A stretch of 64,000 nucleotides of DNA from positions 118,492-182,491 of the forward strand of contig NZ_NGFO01000009.1 in NCBI RefSeq assembly GCF_002149015.1. Reading direction: 5' to 3'. Below the pieces are notes generated by a model. It saw nothing but the letters and a program-made list of their open reading frames with translations, ran no database searches and was not told the origin of the DNA. The DNA is from Gordonia lacunae (GTDB taxonomy: Bacteria; Actinomycetota; Actinomycetes; Mycobacteriales; Mycobacteriaceae). A program made the position numbers and the translations under genes. This document shows positions 17,433 through 26,428 of this stretch, one piece after another (position 1 is the stretch's first letter; each line of letters begins with the position of its first letter).

Positions 17433-17773
17433 GCGGCCGCGCTGCTTCCTGATCCGAAAGAAGCGCAGACCCACCGGCCCGCCCCGCTCCCTGCGGAGCG
17501 CCCGGAGCCTGCGGAGCGCGCGACCCTTCCGCTCCCTGAGGAGCCCCCGGAGCCTGCGGAGCGCGCGACCCCCCGCTCCCTGAGGAGCGCCCGGAGCTTG
17601 CAGAGCGCGCGACCCCCCGCCCCCGAGGAGCGAAAGCGACGAGCCTCGAAGGGCGGCGACCATGGTCACCAGCCCCTCGAGGCTCGCTTCGCTCGCACCT
17701 CGGGGAACAGAGGGCTCGCTTCGCTCGCGTGGGCGAGCGCCGTTCTTCGATTATCGCGGCTGACGTATCAGGT
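17433..17773 (+). repeat. intergenic repeat cluster: ~44-bp tandem units plus hairpin
   Basis: No gene lies in this 341-bp gap. Three imperfect copies of a unit of about 44 bp (core GCTCCCTGAGGAGCGCCCGG) begin at about 17486, 17531 and 17575. A large inverted repeat follows (about 17621-17705), with GACGAGCCTCGAAGGG on one side and CCCCTCGAGGCTCGCTTCG on the other, then a further GGCTCGCTTCGCTCGC copy. The same family is found at 43730-43990 and 63912-63957. The hairpin sits between convergent genes and could also terminate transcription. Confidence 0.75.
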
Positions 17774-19405
17774 TCAGCGACCGGCCGGTGAGCCGGCGGG
17801 ACGGCTCACCCGGCGTCCCTGCCCGCGGCTGCCCGCGCGCTGCTGGTCGCCGGCACGCGAGTGTCCCGTGCCCCGACCCTGACCGCCTGTGCGGCCCTCT
17901 GCCGAGCGCGAACCGCTCGACCGTGAATCGCTCCGGGCCGGGCGACCGCGGCCCTCGCCGCGAGTTCCGCGCGAGTCACCGCCGGCAGCGTTCCGGCTGC
18001 CACCGGTTCCGGCGCTCCGGCTCTCGCCTCGGGCGCCGCCGTTGCCGCCCTGGCCGCGGCCACGACCGCCGCGGCGATTTCCCTGTGACCGGCCACCCTG
18101 AGCGCGACCGCCCTGGGACCGGCCACCCTGAGCACCGCCGCCACGCGCGGCTTCTGCAGCAGCGCGTGCCGCTGCGGACACGCGGGGCGCGCGGTCGCCG
18201 ACGAGTTCGTCGACGGCTGCCGACGAAGCGTCGACCGAGACGGGGGTCACGGAGATCTTTGCCTTGCGCAGCAGCTGCGCGACCTCACGACGCTGCTCGT
18301 GCAGGCACACGGTCACGACGTCGCCGGCCGACCCGGCCCGGGCGGTACGGCCCGAGCGGTGCAGGTACGCCTTGTGCTCGGCCGGCGGGTCGACGTGTAC
18401 GACGAGCTCGATGCCGTCGACGTGCACACCGCGGGCGGCGACGTCGGTGGCGACGAGGACGCGGACGTCACCCTCACCGAATGCGGCGAGGTTGCGGTCG
18501 CGCTGCGCCTGGCTGAGGTTGCCGTGCAGGTCGACGGCGGGGATCCCGGTCTCGCTGAGCTTCTTGGCGAGCTTCTTGGCCTGGTGCTTGGTGCGCATGA
18601 ACAGGATGCGACGCCCGGTCCCGGAGGCGAGTTCGGCGACGAGATCCTGCTTGTTCGCCGAGGAGACCTCGAAGACGTGGTGGGTCATCGCGGCGACCGG
18701 CGACTCGGCCGAATCCACCGAATGCAGCACCGGGTTGTCGAGGAAGCGCTTGGCGAGCTTGTCGACGCCGTTGTCCAGGGTCGCCGAGAACAGCATCCGC
18801 TGGCCGTCGGCGGGGGTCGCGGCCAGGATCTTGGTCACGACGGGGAGGAAGCCGAGGTCCGCCATGTGGTCGGCCTCGTCGATCACGGTGATCTCGACCT
18901 CGTCCAGGCGAACGATGCCCTGGCGCATCAGGTCCTCGAGACGCCCGGGGCAGGCGACGACGATGTCGACGCCGCGGCGGAACGCCTGCTCCTGCCGGGT
19001 CTGCTTGACTCCGCCGAAGACGGTGGTGACGGTCAGTCCCACGGAGGCGGCGAGCGGTTCGACGACCGCGGCGATCTGGGTCGCGAGCTCGCGGGTCGGA
19101 GCCAGGATCAGGCCGGTGGGTGCCCCCACGTAGCGCTTGACCTGCATCTCGGCCAGGCCGGCGACGAGCGGGATGGAGAAGGCGAGGGTCTTGCCCGATC
19201 CGGTCTTGCCGCGACCGAGGACGTCTTTGCCGTCGAGGGTGTCGGGCAGGGTGTCTGCCTGGATCGGGAACGCGTCGACCTTGCCCTGCGAGGCGAGGAC
19301 CTTAACGAGTTCGGCTGGAACACCGAGAGATTCGAAGGACACACCCGGAGCGGACACAGCGGCGTCCGAGGTGGTGGTCGTCGGGGTTTCGAGTACAGCA
19401 GTCAT
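17774..19405 (-). CDS. DEAD-box RNA helicase with RGG-type tail
   Basis: The product has 543 residues. RecA domain 1 holds the Q-motif region (FESLGVPAELVKVLASQG), Walker A GKTGSGKT near residue 60, the DEAD box in VIDEADHMADLGF and SAT. Domain 2 holds ATDVAARGVHVDG and HRSGRTARAG. The last about 130 residues are Gly/Arg/Gln-rich repeats (GGRSQGGRAQGG) typical of RNA-binding disordered tails of RhlE/DeaD-type cold-shock helicases. It would unwind RNA in ribosome assembly or mRNA decay. The start at 19405 (MTAVLETP) is chosen over upstream in-frame codons lacking family features. The 282-bp gap before the next gene probably contains a long 5' leader, common for cold-shock helicases. Confidence 0.93.
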   Translation of the reverse strand: MTAVLETPTTTTSDAAVSAPGVSFESLGVPAELVKVLASQGKVDAFPIQADTLPDTLDGKDVLGRGKTGSGKTLAFSIPLVAGLAEMQVKRYVGAPTGLILAPTRELATQIAAVVEPLAASVGLTVTTVFGGVKQTRQEQAFRRGVDIVVACPGRLEDLMRQGIVRLDEVEITVIDEADHMADLGFLPVVTKILAATPADGQRMLFSATLDNGVDKLAKRFLDNPVLHSVDSAESPVAAMTHHVFEVSSANKQDLVAELASGTGRRILFMRTKHQAKKLAKKLSETGIPAVDLHGNLSQAQRDRNLAAFGEGDVRVLVATDVAARGVHVDGIELVVHVDPPAEHKAYLHRSGRTARAGSAGDVVTVCLHEQRREVAQLLRKAKISVTPVSVDASSAAVDELVGDRAPRVSAAARAAAEAARGGGAQGGRSQGGRAQGGRSQGNRRGGRGRGQGGNGGARGESRSAGTGGSRNAAGGDSRGTRGEGRGRPARSDSRSSGSRSAEGRTGGQGRGTGHSRAGDQQRAGSRGQGRRVSRPAGSPAGR

Positions 19406-19687
19406 GTGGTGTGCAGGTGTCTTCCTGTGCTTGGCACGCGAACAGCACGACTGACGTGCAAGGGCGGTGCCGATGGCGAACACGCGGGTACGCGAGCTCG
19501 TTCGCCGTATGAAGTCAATGGCAGGCGGCCGACGGTGTCGGAATCTCCGGACCTGCGAGAGAGGCGTTCTACGACGCTAGACGCGGCCCGTGGGGGCGCA
19601 TCACTTCTGGCAACAGTACGCGTCGGTAATCGATACCGCGAATCGCTGTGATGCAGGTCGCGTTTCGCGAGAACCTGGCCCACACGC

Positions 19688-20251
19688 TCAGAAGGCCTCG
19701 CTGAGCATCACCGCGACGGTGCCGGGCTCGAGTGCGTCGAAGACGTGCTCCACATCGCCGGGATACGAGATGTAGTCCCCGGCCGAGAGCACCTCGGGGG
19801 CGTCGCTGGGTCCGAGACGTGCACGGCCGCAACTGATCACCACATGTTCGAGGATCCCCCGCGCATGCGGTGCGGAGACCCTCGGTTTGCCGGGTTCGGC
19901 TCTGATGACGTACATGTCGCGCCGTGAACCCGGCGATGCGGTGGACAACAGGGTCGCCGAGTAGTCCGCGTCCGCGGCCGGGATCACCGGGCCCTCACCG
20001 AAACGGATGACCTCGACCGTGGGCGTCGGCGAATCCAGCAGCGCCGAGAACTGCACTCCCAAGGCCGTCGACAGTGCCCACAGTGTTTCGACGCTGGGGT
20101 TCCCCTCCCCTGATTCGAGCTGGGACAGCGTCGACTTCCCGATGCCGGCACGGCGCGCGAGTTCGGTCAGGGACAGACCGGCCCGTGCCCGTTCCCGTTT
20201 CAACGACGCGGCGACGAGTTCTTTCGGGTTCACCGACCGTGCATCGTTCAT
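19688..20251 (-). CDS. XRE-family regulator with C-terminal cupin domain
   Basis: This 187-residue protein has an N-terminal helix-turn-helix (LTELARRAGIGKSTLSQLESGEGNP read in two parts, about residues 27-52) and a C-terminal cupin barrel (about 105-187, with ISYPGDVEHVFDA). This architecture is common in regulators of amino-acid or sulfur metabolism, where the cupin binds a small ligand. It is divergent from azlC with 57 bp between starts and probably represses or activates that operon; GAACA-N9-TGTTC at 20278-20296 is a candidate operator. ATG 20249-20251 fits the family start. Confidence 0.9.
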   Translation of the reverse strand: MNDARSVNPKELVAASLKRERARAGLSLTELARRAGIGKSTLSQLESGEGNPSVETLWALSTALGVQFSALLDSPTPTVEVIRFGEGPVIPAADADYSATLLSTASPGSRRDMYVIRAEPGKPRVSAPHARGILEHVVISCGRARLGPSDAPEVLSAGDYISYPGDVEHVFDALEPGTVAVMLSEAF

Positions 20252-20277
20252 CGAACCGTCCGATCGTCCATCTTGAC

Positions 20278-20296
20278 GAACACCCTTCTTCTGTTC
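20278..20296. promoter_or_regulatory. candidate operator dyad between cupin regulator and azlCD
   Basis: GAACA and TGTTC form an inverted repeat with a 9-bp spacer just upstream of azlC. A TTGACG at 20273-20278 and a TATGAT at 20299-20304 overlap it, although their spacing (20 bp) is long. This is a plausible binding site for the divergent XRE regulator, based on position only. Confidence 0.35.
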
Positions 20297-20308
20297 ACTA
20301 TGATAGTC

Positions 20309-21088
20309 ATGCGTTCGGCTTGGAGAACACTCGACACCGCGACCCTGCGGGCCGTCGTGGTGATGTCTCTTTCGGTCCTTGTCATCGGGATGTCGTACGG
20401 GGTGGCCGCCCACAGCGCGGGTCTCGCGCTCTGGCAGATCGTCCTGATCGCCACGGTCGTCCTCGCCGGGTCGTCGGAGTTCGTCTTCGTCGGCATCCTC
20501 GCCGCCGGCGGGGTACCGATCCTGGCTGCGCTGGCGGGCCTGTTGGTGAACACCCGCAACTTCGGCTACGGCCTCGCCGTCGGAAAACACCTGCGCGGCG
20601 CTCCCGAGATCCTGTTGGGCGCACACCTCATCAACGACGAGACGGCGGCTCTGGCGACAGCCGAGCCCGATTCGCGACGTGCACGCGCCGCATTCCTGTT
20701 GTGCGGGCTGGGCGTTCTCGTGTCGTGGCCCGTCGGGGCAGCCCTGGGCGCCGCCCTCGGCGGCGTCGTAGCCGACCCGGCCGGCCTCGGCCTCGACGCC
20801 GCTTTCCCCGCCCTACTAGCCGCACTGGCCATTCCGGCCCTTCGCGACGGCGCCACCTGGGCGGCGGTGACCATCGGCGCAGCGGTCGCCGTGGCGTCGA
20901 CGCCGTTCCTGCCCGCCGGGTTGCCGATCATCGGTGCGCTCGGTGGATTTGCCGCGCTCGAGACGGTCCGGCGGTTCCGCACGACGACCACACGAACACC
21001 GGATCCGTCCGTCACGGCCGCCGACGACGACGCGGACGTCACGTCGCGTGACGTCCCCGTGCACGACACCATTCGGAGTGGGCGATGA
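20309..21088 (+). CDS. azlC: AzlC-family branched-chain amino acid exporter subunit
   Basis: This 259-residue inner-membrane protein shows the AzlC pattern of a first helix followed by SYGVAAHSAGL, a FVFVGILAAGG helix and the NTRNFGYGLAVGKHL segment. AzlC pairs with the small AzlD protein to export branched-chain amino acids or azaleucine. ATG 20309 is chosen; ATG 20300 and TTG 20273 are alternatives. Its stop overlaps the azlD start (ATGA). A cupin-type regulator is encoded divergently. Confidence 0.9.
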   Translation: MRSAWRTLDTATLRAVVVMSLSVLVIGMSYGVAAHSAGLALWQIVLIATVVLAGSSEFVFVGILAAGGVPILAALAGLLVNTRNFGYGLAVGKHLRGAPEILLGAHLINDETAALATAEPDSRRARAAFLLCGLGVLVSWPVGAALGAALGGVVADPAGLGLDAAFPALLAALAIPALRDGATWAAVTIGAAVAVASTPFLPAGLPIIGALGGFAALETVRRFRTTTTRTPDPSVTAADDDADVTSRDVPVHDTIRSGR

Positions 21089-21408
21089 CCACCGGGGTCT
21101 CGCTCGCGATCGGTGTCGCACTCCTCGCGGTCGGCACCTACGCGATGCGCGCCGCCGGACCTGTTCTGCGAAACCGGATCTCGGTGTCGGAGGCGACCGA
21201 GAAACTGATGGACCGGGCGACCGTCGTCCTGCTCGTCGCCGTGGCGCTGACAGGCGCGTTCTTCATCGACCACGACTTCGCCGGATGGGCGCGGCCCGCG
21301 GGTGTGACGGTGGGGGTGATCGCGGCGCTGTTGAGGGCGCCCCTTGCCGTCGTGGTCATCCTCGCCGCCGCCACCGCGGCGGGACTGCGAGCACTCGGCG
21401 TCGCCTGA
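21085..21408 (+). CDS. azlD: AzlD-family exporter subunit
   Basis: The product has 107 residues and three to four membrane helices, with the family start YAMRAAGPVL followed by an RISVSEATEKLMDRATVVLL-type segment. AzlD is the small partner of AzlC. The 4-nt overlap with azlC indicates translational coupling. No third gene follows in the operon; the next gene is convergent. Confidence 0.9.
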   Translation: MTTGVSLAIGVALLAVGTYAMRAAGPVLRNRISVSEATEKLMDRATVVLLVAVALTGAFFIDHDFAGWARPAGVTVGVIAALLRAPLAVVVILAAATAAGLRALGVA

Positions 21409-21426
21409 CGTCCCCGTCGCGGAACG

Positions 21427-22755
21427 TCACCGCACCATGGCCGGATTCGTACAGCTGTCCGGCACGGCGACCAGCGAACACGCCACCGGCATCCGCGTCG
21501 GACGATAACCGCGGTGAACACCACGGTCACGGGTGATCTGGCGGTAGGCGGCGACCGCGTCGGTCGGGCGGCGGGACAGGCTCGGGTCACGTTGCGCGTC
21601 GACGGTGTACAGACCGAAGCGCGAATCGAAGTCGCCCCACTCGTAGTTGTCGGTGAGACTCCAGTAGTTGTAGGACGCCACGTCGATGCCGTCTTGGCGC
21701 GCGCGCTGCAGCCAGTACACGGTGTCCCGTAGGTGGTCGGCCCGCCGGTAACCATCTGGCCGTCGGCCCTGGGGGTCGGTGGCCAGACCGTTCTCGATCA
21801 CCCGGATCTGCTTGCCCGGGAACTGTTGCGCGACATGGCGGAGCACGTAGTAGATGCTCTCCGGTGCCTGCGAACTCTTCCAGAACTCACCCGACGCACC
21901 ATTGGCGACGGAGGCGTCAGTGATCGAGAAGGAGTAGTAATGGTCGACGCCCACGAAATCGAGCGTGTCCCGCATGCGTTGCGGGAAAACGGATTCGAGC
22001 CATGTCTGGACGCCGATGATCGGGTAGTAGGCCATGTTCGACGACACCTGGGCGCCCGGTTGTACGCGGTGGATGTGGCGGTGGATCGCCCGATGTGCCG
22101 CCACGATCCCGTCGGCCATGAGCCGCACGTTCTGCGGTGCCACTCCCCCGTACATCAGTTCGCGCCGAACGTATTCGGTGGGTTCGTTGAAAGTGATCCA
22201 CAGCGGGTCGGCCCAGGCATACCGGTCGACCACCCGCTCGGCGAAGCGCACGAGGTCCGCGGACATCTGCGGACGATTCCAACCGCCGAGGTCGACCGCC
22301 CAGCCCGGGTGCACCCAGTGGTTGAGGGTGATCATGGGTCGCATCCCGGCGTCGACGACCGCCCGGATCACCCGATCGTAGAATGCCCACCCCGCCGGAT
22401 CGTCCCGCCCGCGGGACGGTTCCACTCGCGACCATTCGACCGAGGTCCGATAGATGCCGACGCCCAGTCCCTTCGCCCGGGCGATGTCCTCGGCGTAGCG
22501 ATGGTAGAAGTCGACGGCGTTGCCGACGCGGTGGGCGACTCGGCCCTGATCGCCATATCGCACCCAGTTCGAGTCGCGGTTGTACCCCTCGGACTGGAAT
22601 CCGGACTGGGCGACGCCGAACTCGAAGGCAGGACCGAGCGACGGCACGTTCGCCGAAGCCGTGCCGGCACCGCCGAGACCGCAGATCCCGATCAGAATCG
22701 TGGCCGTCGCGACGGCCACGGAGCGACCTCGAAGACGCGTGAAACCCCTACCCAT
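21427..22755 (-). CDS. secreted glycoside hydrolase family 1-like enzyme
   Basis: The product has 442 residues with a Sec signal peptide (basic MGRGFTRLRGR, hydrophobic core, cleavage after about residue 35). The GH1 signatures are all present: acid/base Glu191 in TFNEP, nucleophile Glu321 in VIENG, and the aglycone/glycone segment WSLTDNYEWGDFDSRFGL. It should hydrolyse beta-glycosides outside the cytoplasm, whereas most GH1 enzymes are cytoplasmic. GGAAG lies 7 nt before ATG 22755. A secreted lipase gene ends 20 nt upstream, so both are probably co-transcribed. The substrate is unknown; a glycolipid is a reasonable guess from this pairing. Confidence 0.85.
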   Translation of the reverse strand: MGRGFTRLRGRSVAVATATILIGICGLGGAGTASANVPSLGPAFEFGVAQSGFQSEGYNRDSNWVRYGDQGRVAHRVGNAVDFYHRYAEDIARAKGLGVGIYRTSVEWSRVEPSRGRDDPAGWAFYDRVIRAVVDAGMRPMITLNHWVHPGWAVDLGGWNRPQMSADLVRFAERVVDRYAWADPLWITFNEPTEYVRRELMYGGVAPQNVRLMADGIVAAHRAIHRHIHRVQPGAQVSSNMAYYPIIGVQTWLESVFPQRMRDTLDFVGVDHYYSFSITDASVANGASGEFWKSSQAPESIYYVLRHVAQQFPGKQIRVIENGLATDPQGRRPDGYRRADHLRDTVYWLQRARQDGIDVASYNYWSLTDNYEWGDFDSRFGLYTVDAQRDPSLSRRPTDAVAAYRQITRDRGVHRGYRPTRMPVACSLVAVPDSCTNPAMVR

Positions 22756-22775
22756 CCACGGTCTTCCGTGTGCTC

Positions 22776-23720
22776 TCAGAACGGGCTCCCGGTGATCGGC
22801 GCGGCGCGATCGCACGGAACCGGTCGCGGGTTCTGGGGATCGAGCGCGTTGAGCACGAAGAACGCCGCACGTCGCGACCCCGCGATCCCGGCATGCTCGG
22901 TGTAGTCGACCGAACATCCCTCCTGCACAACGATGTTGTGCACATTCGATCCGCCCGGAGGCAATCCGAGGGTGTAGGGCACGATGAGTTCGTCGTACCG
23001 CGTGGCGATGTTGGTGTACCGGATCGAGGGCAGGTAGAAGCCGCCGGCGGCGATCTTGCGCATCACCTCGGCCCCGGGATCGAGCTGGGCGCAGGCCTGG
23101 CAGAACGGCACCTGCTCCGGTCGCAATCCGAGGGACCGGACGATCGGCATGATCACGTCGTTCCCGCCGACCCCGGAGCCCCGCCACGCCGGAGCCAGCG
23201 ACACATAGTTGTCGATGGCGCCTCGTCCGCCGAGATACTTCGCGTAGTACGCGGGCACCACCGTCCCCTGCGAATGGCCCACGACGTCGACCTTGGAAGC
23301 TCCGGTCGTCCGACGGACCTTGTCCACGAATGCACCGAACTGGGCGGCACTGTTCGACATCTCGCCCATGCCGCCGATCGCGCTGATCGGCCACGGCGCC
23401 CCCGTGACCGCGCCATAGGTCAACGCGAACACGCAGTAGCCCTCGTTTTTCAGCAACGGGACGTAGGTACCCCAGTTGGTCTGCTGCGATCCGCCCGTCC
23501 CGTGCACCAGGATGACCGGATTGGGATGGCGCGCAGACGGTGTGCAGTTCCAGTCGTTCGAGCCGGGGAGCGAGCCGCCCGGGTCGGTCAGCTCGTTCGG
23601 GATTCCGGCCAGAAAGTTGTAGGTGACCGGCAGGGTGTCGGCGCGGGCCGGTGCCGCGGTCATCACCAGCACGCCGATCACGGCGACGACCAGGCCCCAC
23701 AGGAGCTTCGGCGATCTCAT
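22776..23720 (-). CDS. secreted alpha/beta-hydrolase lipase
   Basis: The product has 314 residues with a signal peptide cleaved after about residue 27 (ARA). The lipase class-2-like fold shows VHGTGG (oxyanion region, about 72-77) and nucleophile Ser150 in GHSQG. EHAGIAG near the C-terminus holds the probable catalytic His. Several cysteines suggest disulfides, in keeping with export. It would hydrolyse acylglycerols or esters at the cell surface or outside. It precedes the GH1-like gene by 20 nt on the same strand. Confidence 0.88.
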   Translation of the reverse strand: MRSPKLLWGLVVAVIGVLVMTAAPARADTLPVTYNFLAGIPNELTDPGGSLPGSNDWNCTPSARHPNPVILVHGTGGSQQTNWGTYVPLLKNEGYCVFALTYGAVTGAPWPISAIGGMGEMSNSAAQFGAFVDKVRRTTGASKVDVVGHSQGTVVPAYYAKYLGGRGAIDNYVSLAPAWRGSGVGGNDVIMPIVRSLGLRPEQVPFCQACAQLDPGAEVMRKIAAGGFYLPSIRYTNIATRYDELIVPYTLGLPPGGSNVHNIVVQEGCSVDYTEHAGIAGSRRAAFFVLNALDPQNPRPVPCDRAAPITGSPF

Positions 23721-23830
23721 GGACGAAAGCTAACAAACCGTCTCAGGCCGGGACATGTGTTTGAGCGGACCCACCCGGTCGGCTCCACCGCGGGGCGGTG
23801 GTGCCGACGTCGCCACAGACCACTGTCGCC

Positions 23831-24268
23831 TCACGCCGGAGGTTCCTCGTCACGGTGCCGGATGTCGCGGACGGTCGCGACCGCCGAGGCGAACACGAGG
23901 ACGAAGCCGAGCACGAGAAGGGTGACCGCGGCGTAGTGCATGATCTGCTCGTAGTGCCCGACGTCGAACTGTTCGGCCGCGATGCGCAGGCCGACCACCA
24001 CGAGCCAGGCCAGGAACGCCATGGTGAGCGCGCGCCGCTGGAAGACCGCACTCCGACGCCGGTGTTCGTACTCACCGAGTTCGTCGATCGCGTCGAGGAC
24101 GATGCCGCTCATCCGCGCGTGTGCCGGGGAGTCGTGCGGCAATTTGGTCAGGATGTCGACCTTCTGCGAGAGCTTCTGGTGCCGGTCGTTGGCGTCGAGT
24201 CGCGCGATGACCGCACCGATCACCGCGACCAGCAACGTCCCGGCGAACGTGAGCATCGCGGCGGTCAT
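23831..24268 (-). CDS. hypothetical membrane protein with coiled middle
   Basis: This 145-residue protein has an N-terminal helix (residues 5-22), a charged, partly helical middle containing a SQKVDILTKLP segment, and two further hydrophobic helices near 86-103 and 115-135. I do not recognise the family. ATG 24268 (MTAAMLTFAG) is preferred because the upstream part of the open frame is basic and non-membrane. It stands alone, about 110 bp before the lipase start. Confidence 0.65.
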   Translation of the reverse strand: MTAAMLTFAGTLLVAVIGAVIARLDANDRHQKLSQKVDILTKLPHDSPAHARMSGIVLDAIDELGEYEHRRRSAVFQRRALTMAFLAWLVVVGLRIAAEQFDVGHYEQIMHYAAVTLLVLGFVLVFASAVATVRDIRHRDEEPPA

Positions 24269-24351
24269 GGGCGAAAACCTACACCGCAGCACCCGGCCAC
24301 GCCCCGGGAAGCGCCTGGTGAGCGGGACCGAGGCTTTCGGTGCCGATTCGG

Positions 24352-24774
24352 TCAGCCGGTCTCGCGAGTGGCCGAGAGGCCGGCACGCACCAGGATTCGT
24401 TCGGCACGACGAAACTCCAGTGAGTGACACCGGCCATCCATGACGGCGCCACTCGCCTGTCGCAGCAGGGTCGCCGCCAGAGAGGATGCCGTTCGCGGTG
24501 GGATCACCAACAGCGTGACCACCCGCCCGCCGGCCGTGAGCGTCATCAGGGGCGGCGTCTCCGGCGAATCCGGTGAGTCCAGTCCCGGGAGACGACGGAA
24601 GCTGGTCCAGTTCACGTCGATTCCACTGACGTCGCCGACCGTCGATCGCGCCGTCGTGAGCATCCCGGGGAGCTCGTCGGCGAGTTGAACGGTGTACGGA
24701 TACCAGGCGCCCGCCACAGCTGCCCCGGGATCGACGCCGAATCGTACTCGCGCCGGGCCGAGCAGCGGCTTCAT
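24352..24774 (-). CDS. DUF5994-like protein
   Basis: The product has 140 residues. The order of KPLLGPARVRFGV, a GAWYPYTVQLADELPGML helix, VNWTSFRRLPG and VVTLLVIPPRT resembles the small actinobacterial DUF5994 family, cytoplasmic proteins of unknown role. The match is from memory of the pattern. The start at 24774 is chosen because the family begins just before this motif; the frame remains open to 24861. Confidence 0.6.
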   Translation of the reverse strand: MKPLLGPARVRFGVDPGAAVAGAWYPYTVQLADELPGMLTTARSTVGDVSGIDVNWTSFRRLPGLDSPDSPETPPLMTLTAGGRVVTLLVIPPRTASSLAATLLRQASGAVMDGRCHSLEFRRAERILVRAGLSATRETG

Positions 24775-24998
24775 CCGTCGACCCGGTTGTGTGGAGACAA
24801 TCGTGGGCCGGCTCCCACGGTACGAGTAACGACCTTCACCGTTGCCACCTGACTCGACCACCCGTGGCGATCATCTGACACCGGCGACGCCGACAGGGGC
24901 CTGTCAGATGTTCGATCCAGTTGTTGGGAGTGTACGCCCAGCGCGCAACGCGGGTGCACCGCCGCGACGTCGAGTCCGTGTGGTGCCCACTCCTGCGG

Positions 24999-25454
24999 TC
25001 ACCGCGGGTCGCCCACGCCGCGCGCGATCCGCATCGCCGCCGGCACGTGTCCCACCGCGAGGACCGCTGCCGACACCGCGAGCCACGGGTTGCGCAACCA
25101 CATCGCTGCGGCGACGAACACCAGCACCGGCAGGACGGCCATCGGTACCGGCACACCCCACACCGGTCCGTACAACGCCGAGGCCGACCGTCCCGTCCGG
25201 ACATAGCGAACCCACAGCGCGTAGTAGCCGGTCAGCCCTGCGACGACCGGCCCGCACCACCACCACGCCAGATCTCCGGGGGCCGTGATGGCCGGGACGA
25301 CCAGGCACAGCGCCTGACCGACACGCTCGAATCCGCCCATCCACCAAGGGATCACCACCCGCGGTATCGGGGTGCGGGGTGGAAACCAGACCAGCAGGAG
25401 GTTCGGCAACAGCACGGCGAGTCCGACCAGCAAGCCCCACGGCGAAAAGCCCAC
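24999..25454 (-). CDS. hypothetical multi-pass membrane protein
   Basis: This 151-residue protein has four hydrophobic stretches (about residues 5-24, 43-60, 65-80 and 100-140) and several tryptophans at predicted interfaces. I do not recognise the family. It is flanked by intergenic gaps of 224 and 54 bp and is not clearly in an operon. Confidence 0.6.
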   Translation of the reverse strand: MGFSPWGLLVGLAVLLPNLLLVWFPPRTPIPRVVIPWWMGGFERVGQALCLVVPAITAPGDLAWWWCGPVVAGLTGYYALWVRYVRTGRSASALYGPVWGVPVPMAVLPVLVFVAAAMWLRNPWLAVSAAVLAVGHVPAAMRIARGVGDPR

Positions 25455-25508
25455 GCCCGATGTTAGGCACGGGGAGCCGACGTCGGTGAGCCGGCATCGG
25501 AGGTGGAG

Positions 25509-25982
25509 TCAGGGCCGCCCTGCCACTGTGACGGTCACCGTTCTGCGCGACGGGCCGGAATCGGGTGGACTGCCCGGCCCGCCTCGATGTGAATACTGGA
25601 ACGTCAGCGATGTCGAACCGGGCGCCACCGCCACGAAACGCATGGTCAACCTGGTCGCACTCCCGGGCGGAGGCGGCTCCTGATCGGCACCCGCTCCGTC
25701 GGCGAGCATCTCGGCGAGCACCTCGGGATCGGGGTCCTCGGCGACCCTCCACTGATCGCCGACGCTGAGGTTCACGATGCCGAACTCCACCGCCAACGTG
25801 TCACCGACGGCCAAACGGACGTCACCGACCGTCGAAGGCACCGACACGCGGGCGGTCGACGGCCCGACGGGTGTCCCGCTGACGGTTGTGGCTTCGGCGC
25901 AGCCCATCAGAGCACCGGCGACGACACTCGCGAGAACAAGCAGCGTCGACGAGCGACCCCCTGCTCGACGGCACCAACTCAT
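25509..25982 (-). CDS. lipoprotein with chagasin-like domain
   Basis: The product has 157 residues. A strong AAGAAGG site lies 5 nt before ATG 25982, which decides this start over 26012. The N-terminus is a lipoprotein signal ending in the lipobox GALMGC. The mature part has VGDTLAVEF, then a Trp-containing loop (GDQWRV), a proline-rich insertion and RFVAVAPGSTSLTFQYSHRG. This order resembles the beta-sandwich of inhibitor family I42 (chagasin), which blocks papain-type proteases. The assignment to that family is tentative. Confidence 0.68.
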   Translation of the reverse strand: MSWCRRAGGRSSTLLVLASVVAGALMGCAEATTVSGTPVGPSTARVSVPSTVGDVRLAVGDTLAVEFGIVNLSVGDQWRVAEDPDPEVLAEMLADGAGADQEPPPPGSATRLTMRFVAVAPGSTSLTFQYSHRGGPGSPPDSGPSRRTVTVTVAGRP

Positions 25983-26165
25983 CACGACCTTCTTTGCCGG
26001 CACCGAGCCCACCCTACGGACAGGTACATCGCCGTTGGAAGATGCGGCCGAAAACCGCGACAGGGAGCTATGTTTCGGTCAACACAGCCATCCGCGCGCT
26101 CGATCCGCGGTGGCGCACCACCCTCGTCCCGGGAATGGCCGGGTGTCCCGACACGTTCACCGGGC

Positions 26166-26324
26166 GTGGAAGACTCCTTTGCTCCCGACTGCTACGTCAT
26201 CGACTGCCATCGCCGCGCCACCCACTGGGACCTGGTGACCCCTGCGGGGATGTCACCTGAGATGTCGGTGCCCCTGTGCGGCGATCACGATGCGTCCCAC
26301 GTCTTCACGCCCTGCGCGTCCTGA
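26166..26324 (+). CDS. possible small Cys/His protein
   Basis: This is a 52-residue open frame from a GTG at 26166, with CYVIDC, a His-rich middle and PLCGDHDASHVF, which could form a metal site. No ribosome binding site is visible. The sequence upstream looks coding in a different frame (about 26080-26165), so a frameshifted longer gene is possible. Confidence 0.3.
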   Translation: MEDSFAPDCYVIDCHRRATHWDLVTPAGMSPEMSVPLCGDHDASHVFTPCAS

Positions 26325-26428
26325 CCCGAGGTAGAAGCGGGGTGGGCGCCCTCCCCGAGCCCTCGCGGCCTGGAGCACTCTCGCAGAGTTTCCGCTCGAC
26401 GCTGGACTCGTCCCCATTTTGATGTATC

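Noticed and set aside
17486..17620. CRISPR or IS element in the 17.5-kb repeats
   Set aside because: Tandem units have no unique spacers; there is no transposase frame or target duplication.
23895..24427. Plus-strand frame over the 23831-24268 membrane protein
   Set aside because: It is charged low-complexity sequence antisense to a frame with well-formed membrane helices.
26070..26165. Upstream extension of the small Cys/His frame to ATG 26070
   Set aside because: The reading is Pro/Ser/Arg-rich like a shadow frame, and another frame over the same bases looks more protein-like.
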